A stretch of DNA of 64,000 nucleotides from Oribacterium asaccharolyticum ACB7. GTDB lineage: Bacteria; Bacillota; Clostridia; Lachnospirales; Lachnospiraceae. Under the pieces are notes generated by a model that saw only the letters and a program-made list of their open reading frames with translations, searched no databases and had not been told where the DNA came from. The stretch covers positions 405,904-469,903 of the forward strand of contig NZ_JH414505.1 in the NCBI RefSeq assembly GCF_000238075.1. Direction: 5' to 3'. Both the position numbers and the translations under genes were made by a program. This document shows, piece by piece, positions 16,905-24,872 of this stretch (positions within the stretch are counted from its first letter, which is position 1; the number at the start of each line of letters is the position of its first letter).

Positions 16905-17496
16905 TGATATTGTGTTTTATCGAAACTTAGGAATACCAATTTCAAAAATGAAACAGTTTGATCAGTTCGGTTTAGCGGAATACTATCAAACGTTTGAACA
17001 AGTAAAAGTTGATTTGGAACAAAAAATTCAAGAATACCAACAGATGTATGATACCGTATTACGAAAATTAATGCAAATTCGAGAAATTCTTCCGTCGAAT
17101 TGGAGCGATTTTTCATTTGAACCAGTCCTGTTTTCCTGCATCGTTCCATTTAATTATACGGATCGGGAAAAAACACTTCGGTATGTAAAAAATCCATCCC
17201 TCTACGTTCGCTATTGGGACACAAACGATCTTGCAACGGAAAGCCGTGGCATTATTCGCGAAAATGGTTCTAACGAGCCAGCACTTTGGGAAAATACCTC
17301 AGACAAGACGTGATGTACGTTTCTCATAAAAGAAATTGCAGAGCAAAATTATCAAAGGAATTTTGAAGAAAAACTGCCCCAATTACAAACCCATCACAAA
17401 ACCGGCATTGCATTGGCTCAGTTTCTTATAACTGCTATGGAAAACGGACAGCATGTGGATTATTTGAAAGCGTATGTTGAAATTTTAGATCGTTGA
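16905..17496 (+). pseudogene. Broken MerR-family regulator gene
   Basis: Plus-strand reading gives a MerR-type regulator starting mid-HTH (DIVFYRNLGIPISKMKQFDQ), followed by a long helix with coiled-coil character and a GyrI-like effector-binding portion (VLFSCIVPFNYTDREKTLRY). After about residue 135 the frame breaks. The C-terminus continues in another frame as IKEIAEQNYQRNFEEKLPQL and ends with VDYLKAYVEILDR and a TGA at 17494-17496. The N-terminal part of the HTH is missing because it is fused to the tail of the amidohydrolase remnant. Function lost. Confidence 0.72.
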
Positions 17497-18027
17497 CTGC
17501 TACGGGACAATGCCCCTTAGATTCCCTTGGCAATGCTCAAGAAGAGCGAGCCTTACAATCCGGAGCTCTAACGCAAAGCAGACTGTTCTCCGCATACCGT
17601 GAGATTTCTACCCGTCAAAGAAGCCGTCTTTATCCTCCAGAGACTAGGGCATCTGGTTTCGCCTCTCTCTGTTACTTAGCATCTAAAGGGTAATGCCGAT
17701 TTTGCCCGCTTCAAAGGGTGGTCTATCTCTTATTGCGGAATGGTACTCAAATTACAATACTTCAACCTCCGCTCCTATGGGGAAACCGCTCTGGACGGTG
17801 ACAACAATATTATAACCGCGAGAAATTAGGAGTCCTTTTTGCGAACATCCCATGACACGGTCATCTTGTGCTCCAGACTAATCTACAATTACATATTTGG
17901 CAGAACGTAATATGCAAAGACCTCAATTCTTGAGAAATACTCAAGAATTGAGGCCTTATTTTGCTTAATAGAAAAATTTCATCAACCCAGCTAGTTGAAA
18001 TCCTAATATGTGTTATTTTCTTCCTTT
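17497..18027. other. Gene-poor stretch with a terminator
   Basis: About 530 bp without a convincing gene. Short frames exist on both strands but none shows a recognisable motif; the segment around 17700-17840 has a moderate-length open plus frame that I could not assign. It lies between decayed genes and the LysR gene, so it is probably degraded accessory DNA. The only clear structure is the hairpin at 17921-17953. Confidence 0.5.
17921..17953. terminator. Perfect 14-bp hairpin, probable terminator of the LysR gene
   Basis: CCTCAATTCTTGAG and its exact complement with a 5-base AAATA loop, followed by a T-rich tract on the plus strand and A-rich on the minus. It lies about 75 bp past the LysR stop, so it may terminate either strand. 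Confidence 0.72.
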
Positions 18028-18969
18028 TCATATCATGTCCATAAACGTTGTAACAGCCTTGGAGAGGTATCGATTGCGCTTATAGTAAAGACTCACTTTT
18101 CGTACTGCCTCACGGTTATCCAATTTGTAAAAAAGAAGATTTTTTGCTTCAGGTACGTTCTGCACAAGAGAGTCACCTATAAAGGCAATTCCCATACCAT
18201 AGCACGCAAGATTATACGCAGTAATCTGCTGGTCCAACTCCGGCCATATTTGAGGCGTGAAGTGACTTTCTCTGCAAATATTCATGGCACGTTCGCGTGT
18301 ATCATTTTGTTCGTGCAGGAGAAGAAACGGATCATTCTGAAATGCCCCCATCGGTACAGGTGCTACAGAGGAGTCCAGATGTGTCCCCCTTTTGATATCT
18401 GCAGCGGTAAGCGCGTACTGTTTCACTTGGTTGTTGGTAGAAAAACTCACTGGCACCGCGATCAGCAGATGTTCTTCGCGAATTGTCTTTCGGTCGTAGA
18501 TCTCGGGGCCCAAAACGCTGTTGTCCAACAGTAAATCCAAGCTGCCCGTGTTGAGCTTCTCTGTAAGCTCCGATGTGGTAGCTTTCACAAGTCTGATATG
18601 GATTAAGGGGTAAAGAGCAGTAAAACGACTCAGCAAGGGCGGCAGGACATAGGAAATGAAAAAATTTGTTCCACCGATAGACAGCGAACCATTCTTTAGC
18701 TCTGCCAGATCGCTGATATAGTTAGCAAAACTGTTCTCCACATCCATCAAGCGCTCCACAGAGCGGATATACTCCTGCCCAATTTCGGTAAGCTGTATGG
18801 GATTCGTGCTGCGTTCAAAAATCTGTGACCCAACTTTTTCCTCTTCCTTTTTAACCGCCGCGCTTAACGATGGCTGACTGATAAACAGATTTTTCGCAGC
18901 CCGTGAGAAACTCATCTCCTTATAGACCTCATAAACATAGCGCATTGATTGAAACATAGTCTCCCACAT
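18028..18969 (-). CDS. LysR-family regulator, divergent from aspartase
   Basis: 313 residues, standard LysR length. N-terminal winged HTH (about 1-62) with YEVYKEMSFSRAAKNLFISQ and the following PSLSAAVKKEEEKVG; the C-terminal substrate-binding domain has LSIGGTNFFISYVLPPLLSR and LDLLLDNSVLGPEIYD. It is divergently transcribed from aspA with 124 bp between starts, the classical LysR arrangement, so it probably controls aspartase and the former malic enzyme. C4-dicarboxylate or aspartate would be a natural co-inducer; unproven. The pair is visibly richer in G+C than the neighbouring genes, suggesting transfer as a unit. Confidence 0.9.
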   Translation of the reverse strand: MWETMFQSMRYVYEVYKEMSFSRAAKNLFISQPSLSAAVKKEEEKVGSQIFERSTNPIQLTEIGQEYIRSVERLMDVENSFANYISDLAELKNGSLSIGGTNFFISYVLPPLLSRFTALYPLIHIRLVKATTSELTEKLNTGSLDLLLDNSVLGPEIYDRKTIREEHLLIAVPVSFSTNNQVKQYALTAADIKRGTHLDSSVAPVPMGAFQNDPFLLLHEQNDTRERAMNICRESHFTPQIWPELDQQITAYNLACYGMGIAFIGDSLVQNVPEAKNLLFYKLDNREAVRKVSLYYKRNRYLSKAVTTFMDMI

Positions 18970-19009
18970 TATAGTTTGTAATCTATATTAATTATAATTG
19001 TATTGGTAT

Positions 19010-19038
19010 TTGAGAATATCATAGAACTGCGTTATATT
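19010..19038 (+). promoter_or_regulatory. aspA promoter
   Basis: -35 TTGAGA (19010-19015), 17-bp spacer, -10 TATATT (19033-19038), about 55 bp before the aspA start. The A/T-rich 18970-19010 segment contains ATTAATTATAATTGTATT, a plausible T-N11-A LysR box. Confidence 0.65.
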
Positions 19039-19093
19039 GATGGCAAGTCAAAAAAAGTCAAACATCCGCCAAAAAATCTAGGAGGCCATTATT

Positions 19094-20518
19094 ATGACGA
19101 CTACTCAGCAATTCCGCTCAGAACATGATTCCATCGGTGAGCGTTCCCTTCCCCGTGACGTCTATTACGGCGTTCAGTCTCTCCGCGCTTCGGAAAACTT
19201 CCATATCACGGGTCTAACTATGCACCCAGAGATTATCAACTCCATCGCCGAGATCAAAAAGGCTGCAGCGATTACCAACGCAGAAGTTGGTCTGTTGGAC
19301 AAGAATGTGGCCGATGCCATTGTGAAGGCTTGTGATGAAATTACCACTGGTAATCTTCATGATGCTTTCATCGTAGATCCCATTCAGGGCGGCGCTGGCA
19401 CCAGCCTGAACATGAACGCCAACGAGGTCATTGCCAACCGCGCAATCGAGCTCCTAGGCGGCGAGAAGGGCAACTACACCTTGGTCAACCCCAACGACCA
19501 TGTAAACTGTGGACAGTCCACAAACGATGTGTTTCCCTCCGCCGGTAAAATGGCTGTCCTGAAACTGCTTATCAAGGCACAGATTCAGCTTGAGCGTCTC
19601 CACGATGCCCTGACTAAAAAGGCAGAAGAGTTCGACGACGTCATCAAGATGGGCCGAACCCAGCTCCAGGATGCAGTCCCCATTCGCCTGGGCCAGGAGT
19701 TCAAAGCATACAGCGAAGCGATCCGCCGCGACATTTCCAGACTAGAGCGTGCAGAGGATGAGATGCGTTGCCTCAACATGGGCGGTACCGCCGTGGGCAC
19801 CGGCATCAACGCCGACAAAATGTATCTCGAGCGTATTGTGCCGAATCTCTCCATGGTCTCCAACCTGCGGTTCGTCCAGGCATTCAACCTGGTTGACGCT
19901 ACGCAGAACCTCGATGGTTTTGTTGCCGTATCCGGCGCTGTAAAAACCTGTGCGGTGAACCTCTCCAAAATGTGCAACGACTTACGGCTTCTCTCTTCCG
20001 GTCCCCGCTGCGGCCTGGGTGAGATTAACCTGCCCCCTCGCCAGAACGGTTCTTCCATTATGCCGGGCAAGGTCAATCCGGTGATCCCCGAAGTAGTCAA
20101 CCAGGTGGCCTTTAACATTATGGGCAATGACCTGACCATTACCATGGCAGCCGAAGCCGGCCAGTTGGAGCTGAATGCATTTGAACCCATCATTTTCTGG
20201 AACCTGACTCATGCGGTGGAATTCCTCACTTATGCCGTAAATACACTGACGGACAACTGCATCGTCGATATCACCGCCAATCGGGAGCGCTGCAAGAGCC
20301 TTGTGGACAACTCCGTTGGCATCATCACCGCCCTGACTCCTCACATCGGCTATCAGCCCGCTGCCGACATTGCCAAGGAAGCCATCAAAACCGGCACATC
20401 CGTCAGGGACCTGATCGTCCAGAAGGGCATTCTGAGCCAGGACGACATGGAGAAAATCTTGGACGCCTACTCCATGACAACTCCCGGCATCTCCGCAAAA
20501 GAACTTCTGACTCACTAA
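19094..20518 (+). CDS. aspA: Aspartate ammonia-lyase (aspartase)
   Basis: 474 residues. Interconverts aspartate with fumarate and ammonia. Family features: SIGERSLPRDVYYGVQSLRA near the N-terminus, GQSTNDVFPSA (active-site region), GRTQLQDAVPI, and the fumarase/aspartase signature GSSIMPGKVNPVIPE near residue 318 with the catalytic Ser loop. VDATQNLDGF and the length fit aspartase better than class II fumarase. The start follows an AGGAGG site. A malic enzyme pseudogene follows 28 bp downstream, so this was a two-gene C4 operon. Codon use is richer in G/C at third positions than in surrounding genes, suggesting acquisition from another Clostridia lineage. Confidence 0.94.
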   Translation: MTTTQQFRSEHDSIGERSLPRDVYYGVQSLRASENFHITGLTMHPEIINSIAEIKKAAAITNAEVGLLDKNVADAIVKACDEITTGNLHDAFIVDPIQGGAGTSLNMNANEVIANRAIELLGGEKGNYTLVNPNDHVNCGQSTNDVFPSAGKMAVLKLLIKAQIQLERLHDALTKKAEEFDDVIKMGRTQLQDAVPIRLGQEFKAYSEAIRRDISRLERAEDEMRCLNMGGTAVGTGINADKMYLERIVPNLSMVSNLRFVQAFNLVDATQNLDGFVAVSGAVKTCAVNLSKMCNDLRLLSSGPRCGLGEINLPPRQNGSSIMPGKVNPVIPEVVNQVAFNIMGNDLTITMAAEAGQLELNAFEPIIFWNLTHAVEFLTYAVNTLTDNCIVDITANRERCKSLVDNSVGIITALTPHIGYQPAADIAKEAIKTGTSVRDLIVQKGILSQDDMEKILDAYSMTTPGISAKELLTH

Positions 20519-20546
20519 ATCAAATCAACCAAGAAGGGTTTTTCAT

Positions 20547-21308
20547 ATGGATTACGCAAAGGAATCTTTAAAGCTACACTATCAGCTCAAAGGCAAGCTG
20601 GAGGTGGTCTCCCGCGCACCGGTGGACTCTGAAGAGGCATTGGCGCTGGCTTACACCCCCGGCGTAGCGCAGCCCTGCCTGGAAATTCAGAAAGACGTTG
20701 ACAAATCCTATGAGCTGACTCGCCGCTGAAACACCGTGGCAGTGGTGACCGATGGTACCGCCGTCCTGGGCCTGGGTGACATTGGCCCCGAAGCTGGTAT
20801 GCCCGTCATGGAAGGCAAGTGTGTGCTCTTCAAGGAGTTTGGCGGTGTGGACGCCATTCCCCTGTGCGTGCGTTCTAAGAGCGTGGATGACATTGTAAAT
20901 GTCGTGACGCTCCTTGCTGGTTCCTTCGGTGGTGTCAATTTGGAGGATATCTCCGCTCCCCGTTGTTTTGAGATTGAAGAGCGGCTGAAGCAGTCCTGCG
21001 ATATTCCTATCTTCCACGATGATCAGCACGGCACCGCCGTCGTTTCCACCGGACGGAGTGATTTCCCCAACCAGGTCAACAACGTTCTCTGCTTCCCCGG
21101 CATCTTCCGCGGTGCTCTGGACGCCCGTGCCAGCACCATTACTGAGGGCATGAAGATTGCTGCCGTCTATGCCATCGCAGGACTGGTGAGTGACGAGGAA
21201 CTTAATACAGACTACACCCTGCCGGAGGCTTTTGATCCTAGGGTAAGAGATGCCGTGGCCAAGGCTGTGGCCAAGGCTGCCCATGAGGACGGTGTCGCAC
21301 GCATCTGA
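20547..21308 (+). pseudogene. NAD(P)-dependent malic enzyme, nonsense and internal deletion
   Basis: The N-terminal domain begins MDYAKESLKLHYQLKGKLEV and carries YTPGVAQPCLEIQKD. Then TGA (20727-20729) replaces the usual Trp in RRWNTVAVVTDG. Reading continues in the same frame through GTAVLGLGDIGPEAGMPVME, FGGVDAIPLCVRS and CDIPIFHDDQHGTAVVS. It then jumps straight to GRSDFPNQVNNVLCFPGIFR, the C-terminal part of the NAD domain. The segment of roughly 100 or more residues with the Rossmann GAGAA motif is missing, so the enzyme cannot bind its nucleotide. Two independent lesions make it a clear pseudogene. It would have decarboxylated malate to pyruvate downstream of aspartase. Confidence 0.9.
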
Positions 21309-21387
21309 GCGCAACAGATTTTAGCAGGTTCCTATAGCCCTTGGAGAGGGGCTTAAATCACTACTACTCTATTATAACAAGGAGTAT

Positions 21388-21700
21388 ATGAATTCACAGG
21401 CACGACAATCTGTCGAGCTTTCGGGAAAGCCAGGTGGACCGGCTGGCCGCGGCACTTCTGATGCCCCGATACATGGTACTGAACAATGTGAACCGCTTTA
21501 CCGCAGGGAAACCGATCTCTATCTACGGGAGCAACCTGCTTCGCCTGGAGGATAAGCTGCTGGCACAGAAGATGGCAGACGTCATGGGCGTGTCGTACAC
21601 AGCCTTCCTTATCCGCCTTAAACAGCTTGGCCTCTATAACAAGCGGAGCTCAGAGAAGTACATCACGCTGGAGATGAGATCATCAATATCAAGTATTTAA
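21388..21700 (+). pseudogene. ImmA/IrrE-type metallopeptidase, C-terminal remnant
   Basis: The open frame reads RESQVDRLAAALLMPRYMVL, the segment after the HEXXH helix in ImmA/IrrE proteins (normally ExxANxFAxxLLMP), then GVSYTAFLIRLKQLGLY, the typical helix near the C-terminus. The zinc-binding HEXXH and everything before it are absent; an in-frame TGA lies just upstream at about 21387. Such proteins usually pair with phage or ICE repressors, so this is probably left from a mobile element. G/C-rich codons link it with the aspA block rather than the following genes. Confidence 0.62.
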
Positions 21701-21710
21701 GTGTCGTAGT

Positions 21711-22472
21711 TTAGATTTTCTGTATTAAAAAAATCTTGAAGAAGCTGTTTACAAAAATACTGAGGAAATGTTTAGTTTCTCTCTCCAGTTCTGCTTTGAA
21801 ATGTTCGAATACGGTCAACGGCTTCCCACGGGAATTCATTTTAATATAAAGCTCATCAGTGAAACCCATATCTCTTATTGGCAGGAAATAAAAGGTAATC
21901 GCTTTATTTTCCAACCGCTCCCATATATCCGGTACATCCTTGAAGCGCTCATCAATCGCATCCAACATTACAAGCATGGAGCTAATAGTAGGATCATCCT
22001 TCCAGTCAAAGGGAAACCATGCTTGATTCTTTATATCAGAAGAGTGCGTGGTTTCAAAAGATGGCATAAACTTCACAAGCTCTACGCAGAAATATCTTGC
22101 ACTATAACGTGTTTCATAACTGAACCTACTGAGAAATGCGTACTTATCTTCATAAACTTTTTCTTTTTTAGCCGCATACCAATGCAAGAGGAACAATGTT
22201 GTTAAACGCTGCTGACCATCTAAAGGTGTCATAGTTCCTTCTTCATCAATGTCACCGTAAACAAAGTAAAGTGCAAATGGCTCCCCAGTAACAGCCCTAT
22301 AAAGCGCCTAAAGAAAGCGACTTCTCACTCTATTGATGTCTTTATCAATACGTCCTTGAGCGTAGTCTCTCTGAATAAGGGGGATTACAATTTTATTAAG
22401 CTAAAAAGAAGTATCTCCATCCTCAATCGTTGTTTCAAAGATATCCATAAATGAGTGAAGTGTCGTACTCAT
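21711..22472 (-). pseudogene. DUF262 (GmrSD-like) gene with two in-frame stops
   Basis: From an ATG at 22472 the reverse strand encodes a DUF262 protein: after a short start, IVIPLIQRDYAQGRIDKD, then the hallmark LDGQQRLTTLFLLHWYAAK, and later TFYFLPIRDMGFTDELYIKM followed by NSRGKPLTVFEHFKAE. DUF262 is the nucleotide-binding part of type IV/GmrSD-like restriction proteins; the DGQQRLTT and NSRGKPL motifs are intact. Two in-frame TAG codons interrupt the first 70 residues, and the protein ends abruptly after about 170 further residues, missing the usual helical and HNH regions. It overlaps the stop of the preceding DUF262-type remnant by ATGA, so the pair was a defence operon. Confidence 0.78.
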
Positions 22473-22765
22473 TTTGTTCCCTCCTTTTCCAAAACAATCG
22501 GCTCTATATAGTCGCTCAGAACATCATTGATTGCTAAAATATAAGCAATTCTATCGTCCTGGCCCCAAAAATGCAGCTGATTTTCAGCCGATGGGGTATA
22601 ATATTTCAGAAATACCATCTTAGTTCAGAAAGGAATATACTGTCCTTTTTTATCCATCTGAATGATATCATTTTGTTTCACATCAAATGTCGAATGATTA
22701 AGAGCTGCATTGTCCGCTGTATTAGTAATGCAAGATTTGCGATGGAATGCATATACTCTGTATTA
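22469..22765 (-). pseudogene. C-terminal remnant of a second DUF262/DUF1524-type gene
   Basis: The reverse strand downstream of the ribokinase stop reads HSIANLALL, then after a frame change AALNHSTFDVKQNDIIQMDK, an in-frame stop, KMVFLKYYTPSAENQLHFWG and DDRIAYILAINDVLSDYIEP, ending at TGA overlapping the next ATG. This is the end of GmrSD-like proteins (IGNLxLL ... K+ ... CTxxVFxKYY ... WxxxDRxxYxxxI). Only the last ~100 residues survive, with at least one frameshift and one stop. It is the upstream partner of the DUF262 pseudogene at 21711-22472. Confidence 0.66.
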
Positions 22766-23686
22766 GAGAGTATGAGACTTTCTAAACTCTTCTACCTCTA
22801 TCTTTGTAGGCATGGCAATTTGTGCGCCACACTTCATTACCGTTAATGCACTGCAGGCAGTCGCAAACCTACAGCCTTCAAACAGACTCATTCCGCTTAA
22901 AAGTGCGTAAGCTAAGGCTCCAATATAGGAATCTCCTGCCCCCAATGACTCAATTGCATTTACTCTGTAGGAGGGAATAAAGATGACTTCCTGATTACTT
23001 GCAACAACCGATCCTGTTGCACCAAGCGTAATAATCCAATCATTTCCCATTTCCATACTCATTTTTAATGCTTCAACTTTTGCTTCTTCTACAGAATCAA
23101 TTTTTGTCCCACAATAAAATCCGGCCTCAACCTCATTCACTACCACAATATCACACTTGGCAATGTAATGTCGGCTCATCTCTCTAGCCGGTGCAGCATT
23201 ATAAATAACTTTGTACCCAAATTCTTCCGCCTTATCTACCACATAATAATCTACCTCTCTCGGAATCTCATTTTGCAGAATGACTATATCTGCACTTTTC
23301 AATAAAGATTCCGCCATAGTAACATCTTCTATTTTCAATTCAAAATTTGCCCCTTTTACAACCGTACAAAACAAATGGCCATCCGGTAATACATGGGCAT
23401 CCGCCATTCCGGTAGGGGCATTGGACCTTTTTACATGCGTGACATCCACATGGAATTTCTCTGCTTCAGTTAAGAGAAACTCTCCCATTGTATCTTTTCC
23501 TACAGATCCAATCATAGACACATTAGCTCCCAGCTTAGCTGCTTGAACAGCCTGATTAGAGCCTTTCCCCCCAGCCGCCAAAATGCATTCATCCACCATC
23601 ATGGATTCACCCAAATCGGGCATTCGACTTATTTTCATAATAATATCTTGATTCATGCTCCCTATTACAACAATATTTTTTCCCAT
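22763..23686 (-). CDS. Ribokinase-like PfkB sugar kinase
   Basis: 307 residues. PfkB fold: N-terminal NIVVIGSMNQDIIMKISRMP, the AAGGKGSNQAVQAAKLGANV substrate motif, and the C-terminal anion hole/catalytic motif ESLGAGDSYIGALAYALLSG, where Asp of GAGD is the base. Ser replaces the usual Thr after GAGD, a tolerated change. It probably phosphorylates ribose, deoxyribose or a similar pentose at O5. I chose the ATG at 23686 behind AAAGGAGC instead of the longer frame. A terminator hairpin lies between it and the upstream permease, so it is at the far end of the locus and may be expressed at a lower level. With DeoC in the same locus a deoxyribokinase role is attractive. Confidence 0.86.
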   Translation of the reverse strand: MGKNIVVIGSMNQDIIMKISRMPDLGESMMVDECILAAGGKGSNQAVQAAKLGANVSMIGSVGKDTMGEFLLTEAEKFHVDVTHVKRSNAPTGMADAHVLPDGHLFCTVVKGANFELKIEDVTMAESLLKSADIVILQNEIPREVDYYVVDKAEEFGYKVIYNAAPAREMSRHYIAKCDIVVVNEVEAGFYCGTKIDSVEEAKVEALKMSMEMGNDWIITLGATGSVVASNQEVIFIPSYRVNAIESLGAGDSYIGALAYALLSGMSLFEGCRFATACSALTVMKCGAQIAMPTKIEVEEFRKSHTL

Positions 23687-23792
23687 AATAGCTCCTTTCT
23701 TTTCATTATAGCTGATTTGAAATAGATAAATATTCCATTTCACTTTAATCATTATAATAAGGTATCTCCAATAGGCTATAAATTATTAAAGA

Positions 23793-23825
23793 AAAATCAG
23801 GCAGTTATTTTTTCTGCCTGATTTT
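23793..23825 (-). terminator. Terminator between permease and ribokinase genes
   Basis: AAAATCAGGCAG (23793-23804) pairs perfectly with CTGCCTGATTTT (23814-23825) around a T-rich loop; flanking A/T runs complete it. It ends the ABC operon or attenuates expression of the ribokinase gene. Confidence 0.85.
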
Positions 23826-23855
23826 CAAAATGATCTAAGAGCATTTTTCTCTGTG

Positions 23856-24872
23856 CTAAGTAGTCGTTTTCTTCGATCTTTTTAAATGATTCATCAGTCC
23901 AATTGGATGTTTTTTAAGTTGGTCTGCCACAATAGCGACTACAATAACACATCCAGTGATTACCTGCATCACAAAAGAATGAATCCCAAATTGTGTGCCC
24001 ACATTGTCAATCAATATAATTAATACTGTACCAAGTGCTGTTCCAGCTATAGAACCCAGTCCTCCGGCAAGAGAAGCACCTCCAAGTACACTAGCTGCAA
24101 TAGCGTTTGTCTCATATGCCTCTCCTGCAGTCGGAATTGCAGAGTTAATTCTTGCAGCAAGCATAACTCCAGCAATACCATACAAAAGTCCTGCAAAGGC
24201 ATATGCCGCATAAGTCGTTTTCCGAATAGAAATACCATTTAATCTTGCTACTTCCACTCCACTTCCTAACACAAATAAGTTACGTCCAAATATCGTATAG
24301 CGTAATAGCAAAAATACCAGTACTGAAATTGTCCCCCAAACAAAAGCCAACTTTGGAATAAATAGAATGTTGCTACTTGCAAAGTCAGCAAACTGAGGTG
24401 CAATACCTGAGACTGTTCCTCCATTGGATATCACTTTAATCAAGCCTCTTATAATTGTTTGCGTCCCTAAGGTTGCTACAAATGCAGGGACTTTAAACTC
24501 ATGTATTAATGCAGCATTTACTGCTCCCCATATTACTCCAGTTACAACTGCAACAAAGATTGAAGGAACAATTCCCATTCCCCATCTAGCCTGTCCCATA
24601 GCAACCATGAGCGTAGAAAATCCAACAATTGCACCACAGCTGATATCAATTCCACCCGTTATAATAATGCAAGTTTGTGCAATCGATATCACTCCAATAA
24701 TGGCACACTGTTTTAAAATATTAGTTAAGTTATAGCTTGTCAAAAAATTTTGTGTTCCTAAAGACGCAAAAATAAATAATATACCAATAATAAACATAAT
24801 GGAAACTTCCGTTTTCATCATAATCTTTTTTAAGCTATCCCTCTTGGCGAGTCCCTTTTCTTCTACTTTCAC
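23856..24872 (-). CDS. CUT2-type sugar ABC permease (RbsC-like)
   Basis: 338-residue permease with about nine membrane segments. Motifs: TCIIITGGIDISCGAIVGFS, ATLGTQTIIRGLIKVISNGG and NAIAASVLGGASLAGGLGSI, all typical of RbsC/XylH-like CUT2 proteins. It overlaps the ATPase gene by 4 bp. A single permease gene implies a homodimeric channel, unlike the lsr system in this window. It should import a pentose or related monosaccharide for the kinases and DeoC of the locus. Confidence 0.92.
   Translation of the reverse strand: MKVEEKGLAKRDSLKKIMMKTEVSIMFIIGILFIFASLGTQNFLTSYNLTNILKQCAIIGVISIAQTCIIITGGIDISCGAIVGFSTLMVAMGQARWGMGIVPSIFVAVVTGVIWGAVNAALIHEFKVPAFVATLGTQTIIRGLIKVISNGGTVSGIAPQFADFASSNILFIPKLAFVWGTISVLVFLLLRYTIFGRNLFVLGSGVEVARLNGISIRKTTYAAYAFAGLLYGIAGVMLAARINSAIPTAGEAYETNAIAASVLGGASLAGGLGSIAGTALGTVLIILIDNVGTQFGIHSFVMQVITGCVIVVAIVADQLKKHPIGLMNHLKRSKKTTT

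Noticed and set aside
17497..17910. Possible group II intron or reverse transcriptase remnant
   Set aside because: No reverse transcriptase motif in any frame and no recognisable domain V/VI structure; I can only call it degraded DNA.
19585..20515. Long reverse-strand open frames inside aspA
   Set aside because: Antisense shadows caused by G+C-rich codons; no ribosome binding sites or motifs.
20547..20729. Independent 60-residue protein
   Set aside because: It is the N-terminal piece of the malic enzyme; the frame continues beyond the TGA with matching family sequence.
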